This document shows positions 12,111 to 24,202 of a DNA stretch of 64,000 nt, piece by piece. Position numbers and translations under genes: made by a program. The notes beneath the pieces are model-generated. The model was given only the letters and a program-made list of their open reading frames with translations. It did no database searches and was not told where the DNA came from. How positions within the stretch are numbered: position 1 is the stretch's first letter; the number at the start of each line of letters is the position of its first letter. The DNA comes from Aricia agestis (taxonomy: Eukaryota; Arthropoda; Insecta; Lepidoptera; Lycaenidae): positions 12,710,001-12,774,000 of the forward strand of contig NC_056408.1 in assembly GCF_905147365.1 (NCBI RefSeq), given 5' to 3'.

Positions 12111-12288
12111 TGTAACATTATAGATTCGACTTTGAGCAATCCATAGCAAGTTGACATCACTGTCACGTATTCATTTATGTTACAAGTTGTATCAAGATTT
12201 ACATTGTATCATTACAAGGTGGTGCGCATTTTAATGATCGGTTCTCCTCCCACAATGTTGTAATGCTCGACTCTGTAACGTTACATTA
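12111..12288. repeat. MITE-like TIR element
   Basis: Left TGTAACATTATAGATTCGAC is matched by imperfect inverse GACTCTGTAACGTTACATTA on the right. Non-coding. Confidence 0.5.
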
Positions 12289-13146
12289 GAAGCGAATGCT
12301 CCCGGTGACCTAAACCTAAACGAAGTGTTGATACTGATTAATCACTGATGAATATAATACTCCTGTTAGTCAAAATAAAAAATGTACATGCTTGCGGGGC
12401 AGGACACCCCTGAAAATTAGTAACTCTAACTTGAACTACAAAAATAGGTAATTTTATGGGATGCTCGAAAAGTGTGTACAAATATTATGTGTACTTTATA
12501 TTGATGTAAATAAAATTGATTTAGTGAATAAACAGAAAATGACATTAAGTAACTTAAAAGTTGAAATTAATAGCTTTAATTACATTTTAATACATTTTTT
12601 AAAATTTATTTATACCAGAAAAAAAATATCAAATAAAAATGGTAACTGAATTAAACTTCTCCTTTAATGAACGGTGTAAAGTGCTTTTAGACATAAAGAT
12701 GTTAAAAATTTACGTAATCAAGCTGATCGCACATTTGTCACAAAATTTGGCGCACGTACGAGGTTTCGTGCATTATTTCATACAGCGAATTCTAAAATGC
12801 GGCGCGCTCGGTGTGCCCGTGCTGCCAAATGTGTCATCACCTTTAAACTACATACTTCTCATCATCATCATCCTCATAGTCAAAGTATTCACTAGAAATT
12901 TATCGATTGGCTACTTATAATATCATCATTACCATTTTCATTGATCATTAGATTGTTTTCGTTTATTTTAGTGCAGAACAACCTTGTTGGGTCATTTTTG
13001 TGGTTATAATAATTATTGTTGTTTACATTATACATCTTTTGTGTACCATTGATGGTGGTAATAAACATGGCTTCGTTAATTGACGGTGAATACCAAATTA
13101 GTTTCGGTATCGGCCCAAAAATATATTATAAGATTTTATGTTTTAG

Positions 13147-13361
13147 ATATATTGGTATATATGACTACTCTATTCAGATCGAGTTTGGATGGAAACATCT
13201 CGGCATGGCTGCTGCGCTGCGGGAAATACCGGTTCTACTTCCACATGAAGGGTCAGAGCAACGAGTACTGGAGGTGCATCAAGCTGAAGAAGGGCTGTCG
13301 CGCCAGAGCCATCACCCGTAACGATACAATCGTCAAAGTTGACGCTGAACATAATCATTAG
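13147..13361 (+). CDS. mod(mdg4): F4: FLYWCH exon with 7-base deletion, rescued only by an upstream acceptor
   Basis: The FLYWCH core is present (GKYRF, W-R-C, CIKLKKGC, RARAIT, EHNH, TAG). By alignment to F3, the ancestral acceptor is the CAG at 13175-13177 (RVW..SRHG), but seven bases are missing after the RHG codons, so from that acceptor the common phase hits TGA at 13246-13248. A second acceptor, TTTTAG at 13141-13146, gives the phase-2 frame that reads through the intact core with a novel N-terminal stretch. Start chosen on that basis. It may instead be a recent pseudo-exon. Confidence 0.5.
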
Positions 13362-14762
13362 TGATCAGACTTTTCGGCTCGTTGTCTCGTCGATGGTGTC
13401 AGAACAGTGCAAATACAGCTTCTATTATGGTTCGATCCAAATGCGTTACCTACATTTAATAATTATTAAAGTATACGTTTGTTAAAGTAATATAATTGAG
13501 GTATGAGATAACATAAATATAAACGCTACTCTACACAATCATGGGAGAGCCATGCTTCGGCACGAATGGGCCGGCTCGACCGGAGAAATACCACGTTCTC
13601 ACAGAAAACCGGCGTGAAACAGCGCTAGCGCTGTGTTTCGCCGAGTGAGTGAGTTTACCGGAGGCCCGATCCCCTACTTTATTCCCTTCCCTACCCTCCC
13701 CTAATTCCTTCCCATCCCTACCCTCCCCTATTACCCTATTCCCTCTTAAAAGGCCGGCAACGCACCTGCAGCTCTTCTGATGCTGCGAGTGTCCATGGGC
13801 GACGGAAGTTGCTTACCATCAGGTGACCCGTTTGCTCGTTTGCCCCCTTATTTCATAAAAAAAATCACAAGCTTATAATGTGTAAATATTATACATTGCT
13901 CATTATTCCCTCCCTCCCTCCCATTGCGTGTGTCATTGAGTGGTAGAGAAGATTTTACGTTTAGTGGCCAGTTTCTGAACTTTTTTACGGGGTTTCTGAC
14001 GCTAAAACATCAACTAATCGACAACGCTGTTTAATAGGTGGACTGCTGTTCAAAACTTTATTAACCGGATTTTAATATGCTGTTTTAAAATATATTGTAG
14101 GTAAGAGACTTTAACAGAGACAAAAATATTGATAGGTCCGTTTAGGACCTTATTTATTACAGTGATTTAGAACATGATAATAATATGTAAACAATGCCTT
14201 TATTGACATTGGGCCTAGGCCCTAGACAGTTTTTCGACGAACGGCAGCAAGTGAGCGAATAGTGAAAAAAGCCGTAAAAGGGTTAAAACCCAAAAGGGTG
14301 ATCCTCGTAAAAGTAGGAAACTTTTACTTTAATTTTTGAGTTTTCAAACCTGTTTTCGAGTTTATGCCGTATTTATTATGAGTATATAAAGTCCTTCCAG
14401 AATAACCCTAGAATCCATGAGCATATAAATAAATTATACCAGCCCTTTTTATGGTAAGTAGTGCGTAACCACTAACCTGGGTGTGCAAGAAGGGAGAATA
14501 TTTAAATAGTCTTATAACACTCTATTGTATTAGGTTTTTAACCTGTAGTGATAGTTATTGTATGTTGTTATAAATAAACTAGCTGTCCCGGCAAACGTTA
14601 TTTTGCCGCATATATTATTAGATTTTCGCCCATATTATTTTATGAAAGTGACTAAATAAGTAACTAAGAGTAACAAAAATCCATCATTACATCCAAACTT
14701 TTATGCGTATAAAAATATGATGTGCATTTAGTGTGCATTGCTGATATTTTTTTATTCAACAG
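13362..14762. other. Gap with SINE and repeat tails
   Basis: SINE at 13542-13864. From about 14240 there are short GGGTTAAAACCC-like and other repeat pieces, and a CTAGCTGTCCCGGCAAACGT repeat end at 14580-14610, whose inverse is at 19063-19093. No gene. Confidence 0.5.
13542..13864 (+). mobile_element. Lepidopteran SINE copy (forward)
   Basis: From GGGAGAGCCATGCTTCGG to CCCCCTTATTTCATAAAA, with the GC-rich centre (GCACCTGCAGCTCTTCTGATG) shared by all four copies and an A-rich 3' end. Confidence 0.8.
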
Positions 14763-16500
14763 GCAGCGATGAATCTGGCGATTCCGACGGTGACGACGAG
14801 GAGCTGCAGCCATTAATACTGCCGAGGGTGTTGCGGCCTTATTACGAACCGGATGAGGACAGTGACAATGAGTATGCGGCGTCACTCGTGGTCGAATCCT
14901 CGTGGCCACCCACTCGCCGAATCACTGTCCCCACATCTATGGAGCCGCCTTCTGCAGTTCTGCCACCGGGCGCGTGTTTTTCACAGAAGTTCGATTTTCA
15001 GTGGAGACTATTCCCACAACCTCAAGTTCATCCTGAATTGAGGAGGGAAACGTTCTCCCAGAGGAATGGCCCTACTGGTTCATACGCCGATCCGTATGAT
15101 GCATTTGTTGCCATATGGGATCGGCCAATTATGGAGTACATTGCCAGGGAGACCAATAAGTATGCTCAAAAGGTAGCAGAGGGGATGCTGATGCAGGGCA
15201 TCACTCCCAACAGCAGAATTACCGAATGGAAGGACACGTCAGCGGACGAACTCTATGCGTATTTTGCCATAATCCAGGCCACCGGGATTGTGGTAAAATC
15301 ACGTTTAGAGGAGTACTGGAATTCGTCGAAAGACATTTTTAGTACTCCTGAGTTCTCTGCTAACATGTCCTACGACCGCTTCAGCCTCTTGAGCAGGTGT
15401 TTGCATTTCAATAGCAATGCTTTATGTAGCCCAGAATCGATGGCAATTAATGAAGCGAAATTGTTTAAGGTGCTGCCTATTGTGCAGCATCTTAATAACA
15501 AATTCGCTTCATTGTATGTGTTAGGGCGCAATATTGCGTTGGATGAAAGCTTGACACAGTGGACCGGTCGTTTAAACATTAAGCAACACATCCCAAACAA
15601 GACAGCTGCTGTAGGCATCAAGACTTACGAAATATGTGAGTCCGAGACAGGCTATCTGTGGCGTTTCGAAGTGGAAGCACGGCGATCCTCTGCGGACACA
15701 CAGAATATGAAACCCATATTAGGAAAAATTCCGTCCATAGTGCTCAAACTTCTCCGTGGACTTGAGCACAAAGGACACACTATCTGGATGGACAATAATT
15801 ATAATTCTCCCGCCATTGCGCGAGAGTTGAAACTTCTGGGGTTAGACTGCGTAGGAACTCTCAGAACAAAATTGGTTCCCGCTGAGCTGACAAATATTTT
15901 GAAAGCCAATGACATGGCCGTTGGTGACGTATGTGGCTGCACGTCGGGTGATGTTGACATCATCGTATGGCATAATAAGAAGCGCATTGCCCTTATCACG
16001 ACATACCATGGGTTAACAACAACCACGTGCAATAAAGTCACAAAGCCTGCTCTCATACACGATTACAACATCTGTATGGGCGGAGTCGACAAAAAGGACC
16101 AAATGTTAGCCATGGGTACATGATGGGTACAATCGAAAGAAAGCGGACAACATTTTGGTATAATAAATTTTTCCGACGACTCTTGAATGTTAGCGTATTA
16201 AACGCGTATATACTGCTCAAGACAAACCAACAAATTAACCATCGAAGCTTCCGCCGAACTTTGGTGGTTCAGTTGTTGGAGCGTCACAATACGTATAATC
16301 GCCGCATCGAACCAGTCAGACAGCAGTCACAAGATCATTTACCTAAATATTTCGACCATGAGCGTTCCGCCGCAGGATCGGCCCCTCGCCGTCTTCGCCG
16401 CAAGTGCGCGATTTGTTCAAAGAGAACAACTTCTTACTGTGCGGGGTGTGACGGCAAGCCTTTGTGCCTGCCGGAATGCTTCGCACACCAACATAGATAA
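14763..16500 (+). pseudogene. N3: piggyBac-like transposase, single 11-bp duplication frameshift
   Basis: Opens after TTTTTATTCAACAG, phase-2, without an own ATG before the conserved body, and reads 453 codons to a TGA at 16121-16123. Acidic Asp/Glu-rich start (about residues 1-40), then the piggyBac fold with candidate catalytic Asp at about residues 260 (LDESLTQW), 343 (MDNNYNS) and 433/442 (HDYN..GGVDKKD). A tandem ATGGGTACATG duplication (16112-16122) shifts frame; the rest follows at once in another frame (TIERKRTTFWY) and ends with a Cys-rich zinc domain (CAICSKRTTSYCAGC) before TAA at 16498. Otherwise remarkably intact, so recently active or recently broken. No convincing TTAA-flanked TIR pair was found by eye. 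Confidence 0.85.
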
Positions 16501-19276
16501 TAATTATTGTATTTAAGTATTTATGTTACACACAATAATAATATTTATGTATTTATTGATACATGTACACAAAATAAATACGGCTTAATATTAATTTAAC
16601 ATTCAATTGAAGTAGTCTCTTCTCGAAGATAATGGAATCCATTATCAATAGCCAGCTTGTTCGATACTTGGACGGCCAGTGCTTACTAAGTGACTCTTCC
16701 ACTTTTTAAAAAAATGTTGTGTTTTTTGTTTGCTTTTCTGCAAGTTTTGCTCACATTTTTCTATTTAGTTTTCTTTTAATTCATGTTATTTGGAGGTTTT
16801 ATTTTGTAGTTTGTTAATTATAATTATAAGAAAATCAAACTTCTGTTGACAAAAGTACTACTTATTTTGTAAATTACATTAGTACCAAGGTAGGGTTTTT
16901 CATGAACAAAACAGACATCTCTTTGTGTAACTCCTACTAAGATTTACTGAACCTGCAATATTGATACTCTTGTACCACCCAGATTAAGCCTTAATTAATT
17001 GTTTATGTAGTATTGTAATGCCTACAGTATGAAATGACTTTAAGATATCATGTAATACACAGCCTGCTTGAAGCTATTTGAAAGGCAGCCTCCATTTTTG
17101 TTCTGTATTTAAAACTTTGTGTAAAATAATTGTATGGGAGTCATAACTTATGTGATATTATTTTGTGAATCTGAATGTATATAACTCAAAGGTGACTGAC
17201 TAGGACTGACTGACTGACTAGTGATCTATCAACGCACAGCCCAAACCACTGGACCGATCGGGCTGTTTGGCATGCAAGTAGATGTTATGAACTTATGACG
17301 TATGCATCCGCTTTTGATTAATTTCACCCCCAAGGGGATAAAATAGGGGACTGTAGTGTTTTGATGAATAAAGATATGCCCCGCCTACTTGGTTAGGTAG
17401 TGGGAGAGTGGGGAGTGGTCGCTCGACTTCGGTCTGACGATCACTTCTTCTATCAGCTACGAGCTCAAGTGGTGGTGTTGAGTTATATGACAGTATTCTG
17501 TGTTTTACTCTCCCTACAAGAATGTACAAATTGTACAGGGACGAAAGTTTGTATGAAACTTTATCCATTTTAAAGAGATCGGGCTGAAACTTTGATATAT
17601 AAATATTAAGAATACTTCTTAACACGAGCGAAGCCGCGACCAAAAGCTAGTACATCGTCTTATAAGGTTATAAATAAATACTCTTAGCTCGCTAAATAGT
17701 GGTTTATTATTTTTTTGTATATTAAAATATGACACCAAATTCTACTGAACATTTAGGTACCCCTGTAATTATACCAACTGTATAACATTACTACCGACAA
17801 ATATATCACAAAAGTACTATTTTCTAGGTAGAAAATTTAATTCAGATCCTTATATGAGCTTCCGCAAGACTAAGGAACAAGAAATGCTGGGCGTGCAGAA
17901 ACCTCTGTCTGTGGCGAAACCCGCTCAGGGCGCCACAGACACGACAGATTGGCTATTTTGAATACCACAGCTGAGGGGTCAATATTATATAGTAGATGTT
18001 GTCCGATTCTCAACCCTAGCCGCTCGCTAAGATTCACGAAATTCGGTCGAGCCGTTTCAGAGGAGTTCAACTTGCGTGGTTGAACTCCTCTGTTTTTGAA
18101 TTTTATATTCTTCTATCTATATATATAAAAGAAAGTCGTGTTTGTTACAACACTTATAACTCGAAAACGGCTTAACCGATTGCAGTGGTTTTTGATTTGT
18201 TGGATTTGTTTCCGTCCCGAATAGCAGAATACATCTTAAAAACAATGAAAACTCGATATGTGTAATGATTAATGAATACTTTATCATTTCAATAGATGCT
18301 GATTTGTTTATTACATGTCAAACATTTGTTGTCCAATCCTGTCAAATAGTGTAACAACTATTTTTTTTTGGAACTTATGGCCTGGTTGCTGAGACCTTTA
18401 GCCCGGCCGCACATTGTCCGAAATTTCTGATACGAAACATTTGAACGTCGGCCGGACCGCCACACCCCACACTACGTCGGAAGCTGGCTGAACCGGCAAG
18501 ACTAGACGATAAAGTACGAGACGTCATCTTGCAGGAGTCAAAGGGCGAAGAAGGTCATGACAAATTTACCGGCGAAAATTACCAGCAGAGTCACCGGGAA
18601 TTTTTATAATTTTGTAATTTAGAAGACAAGACTTATTTTATTACTTATTGATTATGTTTATTTATATGAAGCATTTTTAAAATAGGTTTTGATGATTATT
18701 GCGCACATGTTGCCTCCCCCGGGAGTGTATTTATTTTTTGTAAAATGTCTACAAAGTTCAGGTACTGTTATATTTGTTTGTTTTAGACATTAATTTTCGA
18801 ATTTTTTTTATGAACCGAAAATAATACCTAAGATTGCCATTATTGGTTCCGCCACCAGAGCCATTGTGCTTCCTGCTTTATGGCGAAACACTAGAATCAC
18901 GACATTTTCCTTCGGTTTTCCTTCCTGGCGCTATAACTCCAGAACGCACGAACCGATTTCCACGGTTTTGCATTCGTTGGAAAGGTCTCGGGCTCCATGA
19001 GGTAAATAAAATTTAGAAAAACCTTCAAGAGAAAAGCAGAAAAATTGCGAAAATAATTTTATGGCAAAACAACGTTTGCCGGGACAGCTAGTATTAGATA
19101 AACTAGACCTGTGAACTTCGTATCACTCATAAATTTTCTCACCGGATGAACCTTTCCTGGAGTTCCACAAATATTCCATGACTACAACTTGGCAAATCGG
19201 TTCTGCCGTTCTCGAGTTTTAGTGAGAGTGATGGTGAAATTCATGAGTTCGTACGTTAAAGAAACTTATATTACAG
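16501..19276. other. Repeat-tail rich gap
   Basis: Old interspersed repeats at about 17200-17650 (ends GAAGCCGCGACCAAAAGCTAG), 17850-18100 and 18120-18310 (CTCGAAAACGGCTTAACCGA), plus the CCGGGACAGCTAGT end near 19080. Frames at 17293-17643, 17870-18070 and 18834-19016 lie in these repeats. No gene supported. Confidence 0.5.
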
Positions 19277-19467
19277 GTCTCTGGTTTACCCACACGAGGC
19301 TCGGTTACCCGGTTCTCTGTTTCGGAGAACATAAACTCTACAGGGAGAGGGGCAACGCTGATAAGAAGCAGTACTGGAGATGTCATCTGTACAAAAAGGG
19401 TTGCCGAGTAAGGGCCATCACGTTAGATGACAAGCTGTTGAAATTCAAAGGGGAGCACAATCATTAA
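19277..19467 (+). CDS. mod(mdg4): F5: FLYWCH terminal exon
   Basis: Follows AACTTATATTACAG, phase-2. Core LWFTHTRLGYPVLCFGEHKL with a Lys-Leu in place of the usual Arg-Phe/Tyr, W-R-C, CHLYKKGC (C-x6-C), VRAITLDDKLLKF, EHNH and immediate TAA. F6 lies 200 bases downstream and is clearly a tandem duplicate (shared TRLG.PVLC.GE..LYRE and QYWRC). Confidence 0.85.
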
Positions 19468-19669
19468 ATATATCCCGAGGAAGCATATATTTTATTAAAT
19501 ATAATATTATGCAAGGAGTAGGTATGGTGCCAATTTTTTTCTGTTTATTCAGTGTTAGCACCACTTGATGATAATCAGTTAAACTGCAATCATTAAAAAT
19601 AATAACTTAGTTTAGGTATAACATTCCTGTGACAACGATATGAACTTACGAGTCGTTTTGATTCTGCAG

Positions 19670-19860
19670 GTATCTGGTTCACTCAAACGAGGCTCGGCAA
19701 ACCGGTGCTTTGTCTCGGGGAGCAGAGGCTCTACAGGGAGAAAGAGAGAGATGACATGAGGCAGTACTGGAGGTGCACGCAGTACGCCAAAGGGTGCAGA
19801 GTAAGAGCCATCACACTCGAAAACCAGCTTCTGAGAATTACAGGCGACCACTACCACTAA
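19670..19860 (+). CDS. mod(mdg4): F6: FLYWCH terminal exon
   Basis: Follows GTTTTGATTCTGCAG, phase-2, and has no start codon of its own near the exon edge. Core IWFTQTRLGKPVLCLGEQRL, YREKERDDM linker, W-R-C, CTQYAKGC, VRAITLENQLLRI, and final DHYH with Tyr in the middle instead of Asn. Stop TAA directly after. Sister of F5; the loop between the conserved Arg and Trp has drifted to a charged sequence. Confidence 0.85.
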
Positions 19861-20138
19861 TGTTCGGAGGTAGCATACTTTTAAAAGCATGCTAAGGAGG
19901 AACATACTACGATGAATTACCATAATTTTTAATTTGAATGTATAAAGTTGATACCTTTGCGTAGATCATGAGTCATGAGTCATGACTCTCGGTTAAGTAG
20001 TTATAATGTAATATATCTACTGTCAGGACACATGCGTTATAATATACTTATTTTTTATATCAGCTACAAATTTAAATATAAATTTAGTAATGGCATTAGC
20101 GTTAGAGTATCATGGTTATAGCTGCTGCTTTCTTTTAG

Positions 20139-20347
20139 CTTTCGGTGACCCTGACGCTATCAAGTTCGAGACCACGAAGTTTGGGAACCCCACCATCACG
20201 TGGGGCCAGTACCGCTTCATCAAGAAGCTGTCGCGGCAGCTGAAGACCTGGTGGGAGTGCACCGCGAGGAAGACGCGCGGTTGCCGATGCGTCGCCGTAA
20301 CGATTGAAAACCGACTCGTGAAACTCAACGGTTGGCATAACCACTAG
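20139..20347 (+). CDS. mod(mdg4): F7: FLYWCH terminal exon
   Basis: Follows CTGCTTTCTTTTAG, phase-2. Core KFETTKFGNPTITWGQYRF, W-E-C, C-x7-C (CTARKTRGC), a second Cys three residues on (CRCVAVTIEN), WHNH, TAG. Ten codons precede the module (FGDPDAI..), slightly longer than usual. ATTAAA about 40 bases after the stop. Strongly GC-rich compared with flanks. Confidence 0.85.
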
Positions 20348-20597
20348 GGCCCATAACCAATACAATTCATTGTTACCATTATGATGATATTAAAGTTTTT
20401 TATCGTTTTTGTCATAGTCAGTCATGGACTGGTAAAACTATTTATTTATATATTTTTTTGTTCTGAGCAATACTTTTTTCTGTTTCAACATAAAAAAAAT
20501 GTCTTATAGGTTTTGAAATATCACAAAAACTATTCATTATTCTTACACAACATGTGGGTGAATGCGAAATTCCGTAGAGATAAAAGTTAATGGCCAG

Positions 20598-20908
20598 TAG
20601 CCTTAGCACGGCCACCAGTAGAAATGCGAAAGTATGGACGAACTGTGGAGATAAACCTAATGTAGCGTTCCGATCGTTTTTTGTTCTCAAAAATGCAATT
20701 AAAATTCCACTTTATGACAGACTATAGTCCTAAAAATTCAAATAATATCCTACTCTATGACATATACTATAGTCTGTCGTAAAGTGGCATTTTGATTGAA
20801 TTTTTGTCGGTCGCGATTGGCCGCGGTAAAGATCGGAACGGCACCTTTAGTTTATGTCCACAGTTTGTCCATACTTTCGCATTTCTACTGGTGGCCGTGT
20901 TAAGGCTA
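20598..20908. repeat. MITE with long inverted repeats
   Basis: Left TAGCCTTAGCACGGCCACCA and right TGGTGGCCGTGTTAAGGCTA are inverse; similarity continues inward past GCGAAAGTATGGAC and ACTATAGTC. About 310 bp, non-coding. Confidence 0.75.
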
Positions 20909-22723
20909 CAGGAGGACTAAACAAGCTGATAATAATATTACTGAGCATAATTCCACAGTATTGCAATATTGCCTATTATTTCTCACTTTGTCAGAATACG
21001 TACCAAAACGAAAGAGTAATAATTATAACGTTTATAGTAAAGAAATAATTTAAATTAATGGGCAATTTCTAACTGTAGATCTTTAGTATCTTATTGGATC
21101 GTGGTATTTACACAATCTAAGGATACTGGCAAGCTTAGAGCTTATTGACAAATCATTTATATAATAATAGGTACACCAATGTTTTTGTACAGATTATAGA
21201 GGTTATTTACATTGTTGTAAATATTAAATGAAATAGGGCTCGAATCGTAGTCGATATTGAAATCAACATCTTGTTTAAAATAATGTTTAGTAAGATCATA
21301 AGTATTTTTTTTCTAATTAGCATAATCGGCTAAAATTGAATTTTAATGTTCCGTTTACTCATTACCATTAGTATTTTCGCAAAACTTAAATCTGATTAAA
21401 TACTTTGTTACATTATAAACATTTCTAAGAAAAAAAAGATCCCCAGTTTCTACTACAGTTTATCTATTTACTAATGTTTTGATTGGTTGACTCTGGCAGT
21501 GGATCAATCAACAAATATAAAGTTGTGTCAAAAAACCTAGGCAATGACTCAACAAAAGCGACATGATGTTACGTTTTCTGTTTTTGTTCAACACAAATCT
21601 ACAAATTTTTCTATTCATGTACCTACGCATTATAGCTAAGCTACACAGATGTGTAGCTAATTATAATTTATCTTATATCTTTAAACGAGCAATTCTTGTT
21701 TAATTATATATAATTGGAATCTCGGAATCGGCTCCAATGATTTTTATGAAATTCAGTATATAGGGGGTTTCGGGGCGATGAATCGATCTAACTAGGAATT
21801 TTTAGAAAATGTAATTTTATTCGTGTTTTATCGAATACCGAGCAAAGCTCGGTTAAATAGGTAGTAATTTATTTTGAGAAGAGACTATTTGAATTTTTAA
21901 TTCAAAATTCTTAATGAATCTTTACCGCTTAGGGTATAATGTGCAACTTCCCTAATGTGTGCATGTTCCTTTATAATGAATATCATATTCTGTTCAATAA
22001 GCTAAATTGTCATTTCACCCATATGTTACATTTTTTACTTGTTTCATTCTGTATTCAACATCAATAAAGTATGGTCACATAAGTATATATTTGGTTCTCT
22101 TCGACACAATAAATGACTGCAACGGGCACAGCACAATCACAAAGCGAATCTATCTCTGCCAACGAGCAACCAACGACCTGCCTGCTTCGAGTTGCTATTC
22201 TAGGTGGGTGAGCCGTTTGATAAGTTTCTTTTAAAAGAGAAAATTTGGGTAACCCAAAGTAAAGAGGAGGTCATCATTGCCCTGACCGCCTCGGATGGAA
22301 GCACTTTAATTCTTAGCCTCTGAGGTCCAATAACGTGGTGATGAGCGTCGTACTAGGCATCATTATATTCCGTTTTTTATTGCTCGGGTATATTTGTACC
22401 AAACTTCAAAAATGCCATCGTAACTGATTGCCGGAGAGGTTTTAGGAAGCAGACGTTCCGCCGGCCAGTACAAGGATCCTATCACCCTGTCTGCACAGCA
22501 GATTCATCGGTGCAGTCTACAGCTTCGAAAGTCAAGAGAGCGTTTAGTGTAGTGATGATGATGAATAATTATTAAAACTCTATAGTTAAAAGTGTTCATC
22601 ATTTATGCGCATGACCTTGTCCGGAGCGTTATATGCGCATCAGTGAAATATGACTTTTCTATTCTAAGGAAACGCTGCAGGCATTAGGGTTCCGCAATGA
22701 TATTATTTTATTTATTTAGATCA

Positions 22724-23149
22724 TTTTTAGGGTTCCGTACCCAAAGGGTAAAAACGGGACCCTATTACTGAAACTTCGATGTCTGTCCGTCTGTCTTTCT
22801 GTCTGTCTGTCTGTCTGTCTCCAGGCTCTCTTCCTCAAGAACCGCTATAGGTATTTTTCACAGATTGTGTATTTCTGGTGCCACTATAATAAGTTAATAT
22901 TTTATAGGGGCTCCCATACAAGAAATGTGACTTTTTTGGCCTGTTTGGCTCGTAATCCACATGTAGAGTGTAGACACTTGAAATTTTCACAAATTTTTTA
23001 ATTGTGTAAGTACTTTAATATTTAATAAAAAAATAAAATACATAATCAAGAGGCTCCCACACAAGAAACACAATTTTCTCCTAACTTTGGCTCTACGGTA
23101 CCCAACCCTTCGTGCGCGAGTCCGACTTGCACTTGGCCGATTTTTTTTG
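22724..23149 (+). repeat. GGGTTCCG-type repeat copy
   Basis: Same family as 5170-5684: TTTAGGGTTCCGTACCCAAA at the start, (GTCT)n run near 22790, and GCGCGAGTCCGACTTGCACT at the end. Confidence 0.8.
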
Positions 23150-23464
23150 TAGTCAGGGAAATTATGATAAGAAGTAAGGATAAATGAATGTGTATTTCAA
23201 TTCCAGCTCGCCACAAAGGTCCTCACTACTGAATCTTGATTTGTAGGCGAGATCATTACATCTCGCCTACATTGATGCAAGTCAAGTTGATAGACTACTA
23301 CCTAATCCAGATTTCTAGACTATTAAGTCTACTTAGAAATCTGGATTAGGTAGTCGTCTATAGGTAAGAGTTTTTAAGTTTGTTTTGTTTTAGAATTTTA
23401 GAGAGGTGTCCTACTACATATCCCTATTTGAAGGACAGGTCAAACAACGTAATATATATTTCAG

Positions 23465-23652
23465 AGCCGAAGTATGGTCTGTCTCAACGCGGTAACCTGG
23501 TGGTACAGATCGGCGAATGGCGGTTCAATAAGCACGCCTGCTGGGGCTCCAAGGTCCGCTGGACTTGCATCAAGAAGAAGTCAGGCTGTTCCGCCTCCAT
23601 CACCACCGTGGACAACGTGATCGTCAAGACTCTAGGGAAACATAACCATTGA
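23465..23652 (+). CDS. mod(mdg4): F8: FLYWCH terminal exon
   Basis: Follows AATATATATTTCAG, phase-2. Core PKYGLSQRGNLVVQIGEWRF (Trp replaces the usual Tyr in GxYRF), W-T-C, CIKKKSGC, SASITTVDNVIVK, KHNH, TGA. Shares the QRGN start with F9, its neighbour 550 bases downstream. Intact and compact. Confidence 0.85.
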
Positions 23653-24202
23653 CCAGACCTTGGAGCCCTTGACCATGGAAAATGACAATGAAATTTTAGG
23701 CTGTAAAGATTTCTGCTAAGCATGAAAAAGTTATTCTCGTTGTAGGCGTTAAGAAATATTTTGACAGTTATGAATTCTTTATATCCATTATGTAGGTTTG
23801 TATTAAAATCTTGAAGTGTCCTGTTCTTTTATATTATTGTTACGTACTTGTGCTTAGATATATAGTGGGTTTGTCTGGCTTTAGTTTTGCTGGCTACGTT
23901 TAATAGTGTTAGGTTTTATATGGTAAGGTACAAATCTCGTAAGCATGTTTTTTTCCATTAAACGAATTCAAACATTTTGTATCGTTGTATCTTTTATGGT
24001 ATTCCATTAACCCATTTTTCTTTTTAAAACATTTCTATATTAGATAAAACTAAAATAAAGTAGCTACTTTCTTTCAGTTTCCGATATCCGTGTTGTCCGC
24101 TTTATTGCGAATGCAGTGAATCGTGTTAGAATGACTACCTTAAACTAGCTACTTTAAAAGGTGCTCATTCGCTTGAGGCACTAACAATGATATTATTTTC
24201 AG
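23653..24202. other. Spacer F8-F9
   Basis: AT-rich with a GTATTAAAATC possible polyadenylation site near 23800. Nothing else recognised. Confidence 0.4.

Larger units (their letters stand above)
10638..13146. other. Gap dominated by foldback element
   Basis: Contains the 869-bp foldback at 10873-11741 and a TIR element about 12111-12288 (left end TGTAACATTATAGATTCGAC, also seen at 10793-10812). Frames at 11322-11558, 12461-12649 and 12639-12920 show no family signal. Confidence 0.5.
20348..23464. other. Gap with TIR element, repeat relics and palindromes
   Basis: TIR element at 20598-20908; relic about 21700-21860 whose reverse copy is at 54463-54613; GGGTTCCG repeat at 22724-23149; palindromes at about 23249-23276 (GGCGAGATCATTACATCTCG) and 23289-23361. 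No gene is supported; frame 22007-22234 has no homology signal. Confidence 0.5.

Noticed and set aside
14580..19093. A single 4.5-kb transposon bounded by CTAGCTGTCCCGGCAAACGT ends
   Set aside because: The two ends are inverse and similar, but this motif is a common repeat end; the interval contains unrelated repeats, so pairing may be accidental.
22780..22825. CRISPR-like or tandem regulatory array at the (GTCT)n run
   Set aside because: Simple repeat belonging to the GGGTTCCG family, present in all its copies.
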